Assembly: GCA_000934455.1 (NCBI GenBank)
Contig: KN885310.1
Location: 45,625-106,731 of the forward strand
Direction of reading: 5' to 3'
From: Apostichopus parvimensis
Taxonomy: Eukaryota > Echinodermata > Holothuroidea > Aspidochirotida > Stichopodidae
DNA length: 61,107 nt
The notes under the pieces were generated by a model that ran no database searches, was not told where the DNA came from, and saw only the letters and a program-made list of their open reading frames with translations. Shown here piece by piece: positions 49,493 through 61,107 of this stretch; position 1 is the stretch's first letter; every line of letters starts with the position of its first letter. The translations under genes and the position numbers were made by a program.

Positions 49493-49964
49493 GAGTGAAT
49501 AAGCCTTACCTTGTCGATGATACCGAACAAGCAGCACTTCGACCCAGGAGGGGGAAGGTTACCCCCTACCCGATGCCCAACCGGCAAAACGGAAGTTTTT
49601 TCACTTCCATCGGTGAATCAATCAATAGTTCTGTTGATAGTTCAGATACTATAAAGCTGATGTCATCACACAAAATGCGTGAACGTTTTGTTTGAAGCCA
49701 ACCCTACCTGACTGAGGAAGAGGTCCTGTAAGTAGTTTGGGTGTCAGGTTCAATCATAGTGGTGTATCCAGAAATGAAAAGCAGGAGATACATAAAGTAC
49801 ATCCAATTTTCACCTTTTCTTCCTTTCGATTTCCTTGCCTAGAGGCCAATGGAACCTATGCAATGTTGATTGTGATGGCGTGGGTGTGTTGTGTGACAAT
49901 GCCTTGGCTTGTAAACCAGGTAACTGAGAAAGTAAGTCATGGGATGGTATTGAGTACAAGAAGC

Positions 49965-50890
49965 CTATCGAAATTTATATAGGTAAACGGTCAACAGAGG
50001 TCACAGTCTTGAAACCTTGTAAACATGAAAATTCAAGAAGTGTTGATGTCGTAGGTCAACTGAGGTTAGAAATGATCAAAGCATGAAAACGTATACACGA
50101 TAACGCAAAAAAAAGCAAAGCTTGAATTAACTTTATACTTAGTGTTTTGATCCATCTTATTGAGTACAAGCACCCTATTGAAATTGGTGGAGGTCAAAGA
50201 TCATTTAATGTCAATAGAGGTCAAAGCTTGTCAACATGATCACTCATGAAGTGATGATGCTGGGATTAATTTCAAACTTGGTATGTAGATTCCCCTTTTG
50301 TAAGTATAAAACATATTGAAAGGGTTGGACTTGGAGGTCATTTGGTCAAGCATGAAAAGTTTGTAAACAGAATAATTTGAGGTCAACAGAGGTCAAACCT
50401 TGTAAACACAATAAGTCAAGAAGTGAAGCTTGTGATTAATATCGAACATAGTATGTGGATTCCCATTGGTAATTACAAGAACCCTATGAAAAGGAAAGTT
50501 ATGATGGAGGCTAAGAGTTATTTGAGGTCAACATAGGGCAAAGCTTGTAACCTTCCAAGCAAAATAATTTAACAAGTAAAACTTAAATGAATGTCATACT
50601 TGGTATGGGTGTAAGAACACTATTGTTTTCTGTGGTGGTCAAAGGTCATTTGTTGGTTGACAATAAATCAAAGTCTGAAAGCTTTGTAAATACAATAACT
50701 CACAGAGTATAGCTGAAATAGTGTATTTGGTTTGTGGATCCACATTAAGGAGATCAAAGGTTAGTTGAGGTTGACAGAGGTCAATAGTCTGAAAACCTCC
50801 AAAAGTCAAAGTTGGAAAAACTTCATACTTGGTATGTTAATCCACCTCATTTTTCTCTGGTGGCTAATAGTTGATTGTTAAGCAAACTTG
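49965..50890 (+). repeat. Degenerate tandem repeat (GAGGTCAACAGAGGTCAAA ... ACTTGGTATGT), unit about 160 bp
   Basis: At least five diverged units share, in order, AACACAATAACTCAAGAAGTGA, TTAATTTCATACTTGGTATGT, a short GTAAGTACAAGAACCCTAT-like block and GGAGGTCAAAGGTCATTTGAGGTCAA. A further fragment lies at about 52795..52930. Such GAGGTCAA repeats are common in marine invertebrate genomes; their origin is not known to me. Confidence 0.65.
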
Positions 50891-50939
50891 CTGAAAGGGT
50901 TCTGAATGAAACCACACCCTAATGACGTTTTGTATTCGT

Positions 50940-51265
50940 GAAAATATGAAGTTTTCAAAGTTTGTGATATTTTGTAAAGGCATCTGGCAACAGCAGATTC
51001 GATGATGTCATCGGGGCACTTCAGCTGAAGATTTTTTTTATATATATATATATATATATTTTGGCAATCATTTATCCACAGAGGAAAAGAAAACTTCTGC
51101 CAAAAAATTACATTTTGATGAAATTTAATGTACAGAGACAGTTTAAGCTAAGCAAACATTCCAAATTCATCAGGTTTCAAGGAATAAATCAAGAAGATTA
51201 TCATAGCCTAGGTTAAGATTTTGAAGAGCATTTGCCCAAATGACATCACAGACACCCTTTACTGT
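50940..51265 (+). repeat. Dispersed repeat family R1, copy with TA microsatellite
   Basis: Contains GGCATCTGGCAACAGCAG, a TATATATATATA run (about 51040..51060), TTATCCACAGAGGAAAAG and AGAGCATTTGCCCAAATGACATCA, matching the copies at 48870 and 33640. Confidence 0.55.
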
Positions 51266-51640
51266 GTTTTCAACTTCCTGGAATAGTCAAAAGTTAAGCA
51301 GTGTAGAGTATTTCTCTCATCAATTTTCGAAGTTCCTCATTGTTTATCACTAGAAAGTCGGTTGAAGTACAAGTGCCTTGTTCCCATTAATTGTTCTCAT
51401 TTGATATTTGGTAAGGAATTGTTGTACACTGTTAGACTTTCTGGTTTGTGGAACTTTATAATATTTATAATATTTAGTTGTCTTTTCTAATCTTATTTTT
51501 CTTCCCCCCTCCCCTCCCTACCCCTTTCATGTCCCCCTTTTATTTTCCCTTTTAAAACAAGATGTGAAAAACTACTACCTGTTTTTTTGTATTTTATTTT
51601 GTCTTTTTTTCCCCCTTAAGTCTTTTTGGCTGGGCAAAAG

Positions 51641-51718
51641 GAAGCAACAGTTGGGATTGAACCTGGGACCCTGTGTTGCCAAAAAAATATTTTTACCACT
51701 TGACCATTAGGTGGGTCT
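51641..51718 (-). repeat. tRNA-like sequence 1 (SINE head or pseudo-tRNA)
   Basis: The - strand shows A-box-like TAATGGTCAAGTGGTAA and B-box AGGTTCAATCCC, 77 nt apart end to end, the length of a tRNA. An A/T run in place of the anticodon arm breaks the cloverleaf, so it is not a functional tRNA. Confidence 0.5.
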
Positions 51719-51818
51719 CTGATTTTGTAAGTTTTTCAAATACTTAAAGATCCAGATGTTTGGACTTAGAAGTTTTTTCAAAACATTTCTCCCCTGATCC
51801 TACTCCCGCATTGGAAGC

Positions 51819-52010
51819 TAGTCAGGTAGAGGGGTGGCGGCGGACTCACCTTGTCCGCGTGGAACCTTGTCAGGGGGAGGGGTGGCGGCGAACTCCCTTG
51901 GCCGCGTGGGAACCTTGTCAGGGGGAGGGGTGGCGGCCAACTCACCCTGTCCGCACCTCGCCTCACCTTCTGTACTCACCTTGTCAGGGGGAGGGGGACC
52001 GCCCGCCTTT
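51819..52010 (+). repeat. GC-rich tandem repeat, unit about 52 bp, 3 to 4 copies
   Basis: Units contain CTTGTCAGGGGGAGGGGTGG, CGGCGAACTC and CCTTGGCCGCGTGG. The block is strikingly GC-rich in AT-rich surroundings and sits between tRNA-like sequences 1 and 2. It gives overlapping open frames in all phases, judged to be non-coding. Confidence 0.8.
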
Positions 52011-52065
52011 GGGATTCACCTTATCCACTTGTCAGAACTCCTTGTCAGAACTCCTTTTGCAGATA

Positions 52066-52147
52066 CTCACCTGGGACTTGAACCGATGCAATCCAAACCA
52101 ATCGCTTACCAAACGATGGAATAACCAATTACACCATTTCGGTTCCC
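52066..52147 (-). repeat. tRNA-like sequence 2
   Basis: The - strand has A-box-like AATGGTGTAATTGGTTA and B-box CGGTTCAAGTCCC, spaced like a tRNA of about 80 nt. The stems are imperfect, so it is taken as tRNA-derived. No 3' tail or duplication was identified. Confidence 0.5.
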
Positions 52148-52240
52148 TCTGGAAAAACTTTGTTTCTAATATTTATACTTCCACTCCCTCCAGAGAACAG
52201 AAAAGTAAAAGGCTCTGTCTGGACATGAACCACAGACATG

Positions 52241-52570
52241 ATGCTCTGTCTGGGAATCGAACCGGAGACATGGAGTTTGTCTGTCTCTCTGCAGTCCAGA
52301 GCACTACCAACTGCGCCACTAGAACTGTTGAGAATTAATGCTCGTTTCTAATATTTAAACTTCAGAGTCCAGAATGGAATCAGGAAAAGAGCAGAAAATA
52401 AAAAATGCTCTGTCTGGGGATCGAACCGGAGACATGGAGTTTGTCTGTCTCTCTCTAGTCCAGAGCACTACCAACTGCGCCACTAGAACTGTTGAGAATT
52501 AATGCTTGTTTCTAATATTTGAACTTCAGAGTCCAGAATGGAATCAGGAAAAGAGCAGAAAGTCATGATG
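52241..52570 (-). repeat. Tandem 164-bp units each carrying a tRNA-like sequence (3 and 4)
   Basis: Two complete units start at about 52241 and 52405; a third start is seen near 52569 and a partial unit lies before 52240. Each unit holds, on the - strand, TAGTGGCGCAGTTGGTAGTGC (a good A box), a CTCTGGACT..AGAG anticodon-like arm and GGTTCGATTCCC or GGTTCGATCCCC (B box). The acceptor stem does not pair, so these are tRNA-derived and probably not true tRNA genes. The units also share TTCTAATATTTRAACTTCAG and CAGGAAAAGAGCAGAA. Confidence 0.65.
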
Positions 52571-53751
52571 CTCTGTCTGGAGTGTTAACTTTAGACAATT
52601 AGTTTATCTGATTTTGTTTCTGTTAGTGCTCTACAAATCACTGTACCACAATAACTGTAGAGAAATACTTGCCCCTTAGAATGTATTGGAAAAGTTATCA
52701 TAGTTTCACCTTACACACAGGATTTTGTATTTCAGCAACATTGAAGCAGCTTACAGAATTAATAAGTTGTGTTTGTAATATGTGGGTTTACAAATTCCTC
52801 AGGTTAAAGGCCATCTGAGGTCACCAGAGGTAAAAGTCTGAAAATTTGAACTCAGTGCCTTCAAAAGGGATCTATTTCATACTTCAAAGTCTGAAAACCT
52901 TGCATACTTAATAACTTCAAAACAAATTTGAGGATAATTTTATATTTACTGTCATTATACTATTAACTCTTGCTACAAGTACAAGCATGGTACCAGCGAC
53001 TTATGTGCTCAGTTTACATTCAATTCTTGCCTTTAAGATACAGCAAAGAATCACTAATCCTCCATGGTTATCTATTTTACTTTTCTTGTTGCTCACCTAA
53101 ATGTATACAATTTATATTTTTATGAGTAAGGTATTGTGAACTTCATAAATTGATTAATTAATTTAGGCAAAAAGAAAAGGACACTTAGTGAGTGATGCTT
53201 TATCTTGTGTTGCTGCATGCATTGGTGTTTGCCCACTCCTGTGTGAGGTGTTAAGCTGGTGATTGGTTCAACCCGTCTTAATAACAGTCAACTGAAACAA
53301 TGTAATAATCATGGCGTACCTGGAACAAACCTGAAGTTTGCTAGGTTATGGAGAGGATATTACTGTAAGTTTGAGACATATTACCATATAGTTTCCAGCA
53401 TGGTCTTTCTAGCACAATTTACTGTAAGAAGAGGGAACTGCAGACAACAAGTATGAGATGTCTGTTGCACAGAAATGAAAATGTTAGGGGAATTATATTT
53501 TCTAATATTGTAACTCAGTTTACATTACAAATTAATGCTGTATATATTTGTTTATATTAGTATTGTACATCACTTGCATAAAATGAAATTTGATGTTTTG
53601 GTATAATGTTAAGCCATTCTCTCTCTAATTAGGGAAGATGTGCTCTGAAGTTTTAAGTAATTAGGTTTATGTAACTGCCTAAAGTGCAATTATCTAGGAG
53701 GTGGAATATATGAACTATCTTTTAAGTTGGGCTGTGTTGAAGAACATTAGC

Positions 53752-54703
53752 ACTGTGTTGATTGCTAAAATATCCAAAGGGATTGATTAATGAAGATTAA
53801 TAACAGTTTAACCAATTTTTGACCAGTGCATGACAACATGTACTAAATGTTAAGAACTTTCATTCCTTATTAAAATGTTTACCTTATTTCTGTCAAATGT
53901 ATCAAAATATGATCTTATTTTATTTCAACAAATATTTGATTATTAATCATACCCAGCATTGAATGAAACTTATCTCACTTTACTTAATCATTGTGTTGAT
54001 TGCTAAAATATCCAAAGGGATTGATTAATGGAGATTAATAACAGTTTAACAAATTTATGACCAACATGTACTAAATGTAAAGAACTTTCTTTCCTTATTA
54101 AAATGTTTACCTTATTTCTGTCAAATGTATCAAAATATGACCTTATTTTATTTCAACAAGTGTTTGATTATTAATCATACCAAGCATTAAATGAAACTTA
54201 TCTACTCTCTTTTCTAAATCATTGTGTTGATTGCTAAAATATCCAAAGGGATTAATGATTAATGGAGATTAATAACAATTTAACAAATTTATGACAATAT
54301 GTACTAAATGTAAAGAACTTACTTTCCTTATCAAAATGTTTACCTTACTTCTGTCAAATGTATCAAAATATGACCTTATTTTATTTCAACTAATGTTTGA
54401 TTATTAATCATACCAAGCATTAAATGAAACTTATCTATTCTCTTTTCTAAATATTGTATTGATTGCTAAAATATACAAAGGGATTGATTAATGGAGATTA
54501 ATAACAGTTTAACAAATTTATGACCAGCTCATGATAACATGTACAAAATGTAAAGAACTTTCATTCCTAATCAAAATGTTTACCTTATTTCTGTCAAATG
54601 TATCAAAATATGACCTAATTTTTTTTTATTTCAACAAATGTTTGATTATTAATCATACCAAGTATTAAATGAAACTCATCTATTCTCTTTTCTAAATCAA
54701 ACT
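53752..54703 (+). repeat. Satellite-like tandem array, unit about 238 bp, 4 copies
   Basis: Four units begin at about 53752, 53990, 54230 and 54453 with TTGTGTTGATTGCTAAAATATCC. Each continues through AAGGGATTGATTAATGGAGA, CTTATTTCTGTCAAATGTATC and GATTATTAATCATACCAAGC. Units differ by small indels and scattered changes (about 5 to 10 percent). It lies downstream of POLD2. Confidence 0.9.
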
Positions 54704-57578
54704 GTTAACTATGTGGTCTTTGCTGCACAAAGTGATGCATTGCCCTCCCAAAAGAGCTGAAAGTATTAACAATGTTTTGTTTGTTTTGCATGTTATCTTC
54801 AAGTCATGCCCTGGGATGGGGATCTGGGAAAGCAGTTTCTTCCAAACCCTCTGTGATTGGTAGTAAATAAAACAGAAAACGAAAGAAAAATAGAACTGCA
54901 GTAAAGGCTAAAGATTTATTCTGCTCTAGGAGACATTTATTTGAATGGATAGAAAAGATGTGAATAATCATGATTAAAATGAGCAATACCTATGCTGATA
55001 TTTATTTCCCAATTTGCCACAACTTTGTCAAATTTCCCCGACCAGAAATACAACCTGTCATAGCAGGGTAATGGTTAATTAACAATTAGTCTCACACTCC
55101 AGGCATGGAATAATAACTATTAAAAACATCCACTACCAAAGATAAACAAAAAGCATTGTGATGTTTTCATAGCAGATCTTCCTAGCCTGAAATCTGTGAG
55201 GCAGAGCCTTTAAATGTTCATTCCACAAGAGTGTAATCAGACACTTTTTACCAACATAAAATACTGTCTCCCATGGAGAGAAACAATGCCATACTTGGCA
55301 GGATGAAGGTACTTTTTCTTTTTTTTAGAACACTTGTCAAACTTGCCATACAATATAAAAACACTTTATGAAAGTCATTGAGTAGATTTATGCATATTCA
55401 TGAGCTTCGCATAAACATGCATGCTGGTTGTTGTTTTTCTTTTCTCTTTTTTAATTGGTCGGGTCGTTGCAAACAGAGGAAAATTGTCATTGGAAAATGA
55501 GTGACTTTTATCTCACAGATTTCAGGCTTCCGGTTTACGCTGTCGTCGAAAAGGAATGACTAAAATTAATCATGTCAAACCAAACTATAATTGATGTTAC
55601 ACTACACAAGCGCCTGCTCCATACATAGATGGACAGCAGAGAGGTATTATAATTCCTAGAGCCACATTTAAACACTTGAGCAACTAAAAAATATGCATAT
55701 GACTAACACCATATCATATTGTCTGGGTTTTTTTTATGTTTTTTTTTTAAGAAGGCACAGATAAAAAGGAAACAAATGGTTGTAATACATTTCAGTCGTA
55801 TCGCATCCTCTACGTAAGGGAATTTCCCTTATTGAGTGGGGGGAATTCCCTCAGGATTCCACACAACTTGTTATTTAGCCCAGGGTAAGTGAAGGAGGTT
55901 GGAGGAAGGAAGGAAGTATAAGCATTCTTTGGTGCAGAAATTCAAGGAAATTTAGGTACAAAAAAAAAACCTGATGCGCCCAAGATAACAGATTCAAGGA
56001 TTGTTGGTTAGTAGTACTTCCTTACAATGTACTGATACTATGTACCGAGACGACCGCAACTAGATGTCTCTCCCTCAAGATATGGCGGATGTTTTGGAGT
56101 GCCATACTAGGCCACAACAAAAATTTGAATACATTTGAAAATTAAGATACTTTTACTGAATACAGGAAGAAAAACACAAAAACAAAGGATTTTTTAAGTA
56201 ATAATAATAAGAAGGAAAAAAAGGAAAAATCAGGTATATCCTTAAATTAAAATATTCATTAGCAAAATTTGATAGTGATAGATCTTGCACAAAACATCTT
56301 TTGTTCTGAAGACGAGGGCAAACTTGTACTCATTGCACAACTCTGAATACCAGTAGAGATAAAGGATATTTCTAGATATGAATACAAGTTATTGAATACC
56401 ATTTGGGGAAAATTAATCCCTGTAGCTCAGTTCACCAAGATGAAATTCCCAACCCCCAAAATTCAACTGGTCACCAGATCTTGTAATAAATCTAAACGGG
56501 CACAATATCATTAGAGTATATAGTACAATACTGCCACTCATTGACTTTGTATGAAACCCGCACTTATTTCAATATTTGCCAATATGATTATGATAGTCAA
56601 TATGGATTGTATATTTGAAAACCCTCACATATCCCTACATTATATTAATTACCAATATCTACTGAATTCCGTAAAATAGTTCCAACGTCAGTGCTTATAA
56701 AAGTACACACATACGTCGTCGCCCCAAAGGTGAAATTGTCGGCTTACCTCTGACAAGGGGCACAAGGGTCTCTCATATACCAAACAGAGGAACACAGGGA
56801 TAACCTAACCCAACAAAGGAACACAACAGTTGCACACGTACAGTAAATAACTCATAAAAAAAAGGAAACCAAATTATTTTCTTTTAAAAAAACAAATTCT
56901 TCTAATTACATGATATGCAATGCTATGTTTATTTTCAATTATTAATTTGTACAACCCATAATCTAATTCTATTTTTTGTGTCATCAAATTACAATACCAC
57001 AATCATTTAAGAATAAAAAAAAATTTGGACCCCTATTATTAATATATTTTTTTTTCACCCAATTTTTCTACTTTTCCGATCTTTGTTTTTTTTTTATTCT
57101 TTTTTTTCCCCCGCCATCATGATACAGATTATGGCACTTATTATGACACATCTTAAGAAAAAGGAAAAAAACCAGCTGTACACAACTATAAACTAGAAAA
57201 CCAAAAGGAAAAAAATAGAAACTAGCTTAATCTGCACAAAGTTTGAGAGAGGCACAAAATTGTTGCCAGATAGCTTTTTCTTGCAAGTTACTTCTGTAAG
57301 AGAAAGTTTACCACACAACCAGCCAGGAAATAAGCCCCCTACAAGCTACCATACCATTGAGAAGAAACAAAACAAAAATGCTTTCCCTTCACTGGATATT
57401 TAAACAAAAAGAAAACAAACAAAAAAAAAGGTGTAAAATAAGATGAATTTTGGTTCCCAGTCACCCCCCCTACATGGCTTCCTTATCCAACCGGATTACT
57501 GTAACGATAGCAACAATTTAGCTATCAGAAAAAGTAGCCGATTCTCGTCCTCTGTAACTGGTCAGACACTGCTAACGT

Positions 57579-60500
57579 CTACTCTTGAATTTGAAGCTCT
57601 TCCAATTCTTCCACTCCATTGTGCTCGCTAGTTTGATACTGTAAAGTAAAACAAAAAAAAGTCATAAAAGATTTCCAATAATAATAATAATCGGCCAGCA
57701 ATGCAGATAGTTAACCAAGACTAACCCTTTGCGGGGTAAGATGAATGCTTGTCGCAGGTTTAACGTCTGGTTGCTATGCAGTTAGAAATTTAGCTGTCTG
57801 GATTTGTATGACCAAATGAAAGACCACTTGAACAGTGGATGCATGGATGGATGGATACACCACCTTACTGTAGTCAGCTAGTACTCAGAGCCCCAACACC
57901 CTAACCGCTCGGTTTCCTCGATTGAAATACCACATGGATCCACGCGACCATAGCACTGGAAATATTCTAACTCAGGTGACAGAACTACCCCAGGAAATGT
58001 TATTAACACAGTCCCCACCTACCCACACACCTACTAGATTAAACGTGAAAATGAGAAGACCGTCAGATATTATCGTGGCTCTCGTCAAGTTGCCTCATTT
58101 CAGTCACAGTAGGTTCTTCCGGACTCGGTTCAAGCCATTTTATGTCTCAAAGTGGGCCACTAAAAGAGTAATGAGCCAATAACAAGCAACATTGCAGGAT
58201 GACAAAATGTACCCTGTCACGCTATTAACTGGGAACTACCCTGTAAAATAACACAACTACCCTGTAAAATAACACTCATCAAATGGATCAAGTTGCATAC
58301 AAAGGGAATTGACGACAACTGCGTTTCCGAGACGATGATGGTTTGTCATTAGTGTCATCGTAGTGTAACAAAGTACTTCAAACAATATTTAGTACATGTG
58401 ACAACATACCATCAGGGTTAACTTCATCAATAAAAGTACCAGCCCTTCCCTCCATCCAGCCCTCCATCCCCTCCTCCCCCGGGCCACTCCCCCCCCCACA
58501 CCCAAAACAATGGTAAATTGTATGCTCCATTCCATCTAGATAAAAGTTATTGGGAAACGTTTTTGCTAATTTTTCTGCTTTGCCACCATCCATCTACCCG
58601 CCCCATTTATATTTTAGAAGTTGTACATTATATTATGTTCCTTTGCTTGATTTTCTTTAATTTTCTTTTCTGTTCATAATGTACAATATTTTAATGCAGC
58701 CCAATCCTTAACCAACAATTTCCTGTACAAAATTGTCATACGGATAGCAGCTAGGCAATGTGCGTTACACATAGCCTCGATTTATAAATGACTTTGTGAT
58801 AAGACAGCAGTAAAATAAAACAGGTTTGGCTACAGAATGCATTTCATAAATCTGTAAAGAGCTAAAATAAAGTGAAATTTAAGTTTTCAAACTATTTAGT
58901 AAATACATGCAACATGCACAATTAAAAATATTTAAAAAAATGAATGAAGGTTACATTCCAAACAGTTGGCCTGCTCTTATCGAGTGATAGAACATACCGT
59001 TTTTAATGTGAAGTAGCATAACTTAAGGGAGGGCATGCAGCTAAATATGTGTAAGAACAGAGGGAGGGTTCATGGGAACGCTTATTGTGATAAAGGTATA
59101 TTAAGCCATGCACATTGTATCTTGTGCTAGTCAGTTTGGGTGTAAGAAGCCATTCATATAATTCTCACTGCTGATAGTAAATAACAATTATTGAAGTTGG
59201 TATACTTTCCAACGTTAACAGTAGAGACAATGTGCCGACTGCCATTAAAATGATACCTTAGACTAAAGGTACAGTACAATGTCCTCCAGGATCCCAATAA
59301 TGGATTTGCATTCAATTTTATATCTATTTCTCTTCTGCTATTTGAATAATATTAAGGGAAATATTGCCAAACCCTTGATTGTAATATACAGTGCCCACTG
59401 ACTACAGGTACAGACTAAAGAAAGGCAGGTTTATTGGCACATCCAAATGTAATCTAAAGATATGACATAAACTTCAAGACACAAGCTGATTGGGGTAAGT
59501 CCAAAACATTCAAATTGAGCAGTGCTGGACTGACCTGACCTCTCATCCTAAACAGCTATGATTTATCAATTTCATACCTTGATATTCAAATAAATCAACA
59601 GATATATCTCACTTCCATCCCTTCCCTGATACCTCCTGCTTCCCAACTCTCCCCCCCCCCCTCCTCACCTAGACCACTCTACCTCCCCCAACCATGCACT
59701 TTCCTACCCTACTCAAAAATCCCTTATGTATGTACCCTGACTACAACATCATCATAGCTGTATCTTGAATTAAATTTGTGATAACCTAAAAACACATCCG
59801 TTATTTTACATTTTTCATCAGGAATTATGGTATTAGACAAAAACTTCACAAGTTTATGAACAAGACAGACGGACATTTAATAGTGAGGGCCCACTAAAAC
59901 ATACAGCTTTAACAAGAGATTCCCCGTCTCCAAAACCCCTCCCCAAACTGCTGCGATCTTTCTTCTACCCCATACTCCCCCTAGTACCCTATACTATAAC
60001 TACTAGTGTCATCTTTTAATTACTAGTATCCTTTCAAAACTACTAGTATCATTTTTGTAATGACCAGTATCCTATTATAACTACTAGTACCAAATATATA
60101 TGTTTCCAGTACCCTATTATAACTACTAGTACCATATTTGGCCCTTGTTCTATTAAATCAATTTATGTAAGTTCTACAGTTCATGCTACACTAACAGACC
60201 TGTGAGAGCATGCAGGAATCAACATGACTGGTGAGAATCGTATTTACAAATGGCACAAAAAGCAAATAAACCTACAGTCTGAAATGAATGGTCCCTTTCT
60301 CCCAAACAGACAACTTCAGAGAAAATACTTTTTAAGGATGGAAAAAATAAAAGTGAAAATGTTGGTTGGGTTTCTACCTCCACCCTCACCTTCCTCCCCA
60401 TCATCTTTTCATCCTCTTTTTCTTTCAAATAAACCCAGGAGGAGTAAAAAATGAGACAAGCAACAACAATGAATCTCTCAGAGAGAAGAGACATAAAAAA

Positions 60501-61084
60501 GGCAAGCATGAAGGAAATGATTTACAGGAGAATATTTGATTTTGTGGGGAAATGTACAACCTCTACTACCAAGGGTTAATCTGTGGCGACAAAAAAAAAA
60601 GGGAGAAATTTTATGAGTTCTTATTTCAAATTAGTCGTTTGAACAAACATGAAGGGAAGAAGAAAGATGGTATTACTCGTTATATTCTATAGGGAAACGG
60701 GAAAATATTCTATATGAATCAATATGCCGCACTTGGTGTATTTCTCATATTTTTTGTCATAATCCAGGCTCGTTGAAGTCCTTTTCAGACATTTTCATTT
60801 TCAGAAAAATTTGTGCACGGGCTCAGAGACTTGCTGTAACTTGTAACAACATATATCGGCAGAAACGAGGCTTTAACCGAGAAGTACACCACTTGTGACA
60901 ATAATGTATTGTTTCTTTCTTGACAGAGTGTGATATGAAGGAACGGATGAAAGGTTTTTAGCCACTGCATGGCGGATTTAGTCTAGGGTCGGTATTCTAC
61001 GTTAGTGCACCCTTTTACCTGCGTGTGCGATAGTTGCTCCTGATCAGAGCTGGAGACTACGAATGTCTCTAGCGTCTCAATAAC
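57579..61084 (-). CDS. C-terminal exons of an unidentified - strand gene (5' end off the window)
   Basis: Two exons are proposed on the - strand. The first is 61084..61019 (22 codons), with acceptor CCTTCAG and donor CAG|GTAAAA. The second is 57638..57579, with acceptor TTTACTTTACAG, 19 codons and a TAG stop. Both are phase 0 and join to a 41-residue acidic tail: VIETLETFVVSSSDQEQLS, then HTQYQTSEHNGVEELEELQI and QE. The composition (Ser, Gln, Glu) fits a disordered C-terminus. I do not recognise the family. The evidence is the quality of the splice sites and matched phase, with no homology, so the call is tentative. The intron 57639..61018 is AT-rich with short repeats only. Confidence 0.45.
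59985..60140 (+). repeat. Short tandem repeat (TATAACTACTAGTACCNTAT)n
   Basis: About six irregular units built around ACTAGT, with spacers such as ATCTTTTAATT, ATCCTTTCAAA and ACCCTATTATA. It lies within the proposed intron 57639..61018. Confidence 0.7.
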
Positions 61085-61107
61085 CTGAAGGCGTTTAATA
61101 TATATAT

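Larger units (their letters stand above)
49493..57578. other. POLD2 3' flank and intergenic repeats; probable 3' UTR of the right-edge gene
   Basis: No convincing coding exon is found in about 8 kb. The left half is filled with degenerate repeats, tRNA-like sequences and a satellite. From about 54.8 kb rightwards the sequence is plain and AT-rich, and may be the long 3' UTR of the - strand gene that stops at 57579. TTTATT (AATAAA on the - strand) occurs twice near 54912..54940 and could mark its end. Confidence 0.4.

Noticed and set aside
52241..52326. True tRNA gene
   Set aside because: A and B boxes are good, but the acceptor and T stems do not pair and the unit is tandemly repeated, so it is tRNA-derived.
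51760..52338. 192-codon open frame on the + strand
   Set aside because: It crosses a GC-rich tandem repeat and tRNA-like sequences; low-complexity repeats explain it.

Overview
This window is nuclear genomic DNA from an animal. It is AT-rich, has spliced genes with GT-AG introns of roughly 0.4 to 5 kb, and carries many minisatellites, SINEs, small inverted-repeat transposons and one non-LTR retrotransposon. The retrotransposon has a 2A-like peptide and a PHD-like finger ahead of its endonuclease, a combination known from CR1-type elements of sea urchins and other marine invertebrates. Together with the repeat content, this suggests a marine invertebrate, most likely a deuterostome such as an echinoderm or hemichordate. 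The species cannot be fixed from the sequence.

Four protein-coding genes were found by following reading phase across splice sites. (1) On the + strand, 1275..18363 holds the 3' part of a ZZEF1 orthologue. Its CUB-like module and C-terminal helical region join in phase through every exon. The gene's 5' part lies off the left edge. Inside it, a 3.08-kb tandem duplication (5726..8801 and 8802..11855) repeats three phase-0 exons. (2) On the - strand, 28263..25883 holds a four-exon gene for a 298-residue protein with a NERD nuclease-like domain whose PD-(D/E)XK residues are present. (3) On the + strand, 31948..49492 holds a complete nine-exon POLD2 gene (DNA polymerase delta small subunit, 444 residues). 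It is head-to-head with the NERD gene across about 3.7 kb that contains an E2F-like site and a small TA-flanked inverted-repeat element. (4) On the - strand at the right edge, two phase-compatible exons (61084..61019 and 57638..57579) appear to be the 3' end of an unidentified gene.

The POLD2 introns collect mobile DNA. Intron 4 has two nested hAT-like non-autonomous elements with target-site duplications. Intron 5 has a relative of the inner element and a tRNA-derived SINE. Intron 6 has a 23-bp minisatellite. Intron 7 has the antisense 2A/CR1-like LINE, which is damaged by a deletion and a frameshift. Downstream of POLD2 lie degenerate repeats, a cluster of tRNA-like sequences and a four-copy 238-bp satellite. 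A 630-base run of N lies at 22654..23283. I saw no CRISPR array, no prokaryotic operon and no clear candidate for a wholly new system. The items most worth checking are the in-frame exon duplication in ZZEF1, the NERD/POLD2 divergent pair and the nested transposons.
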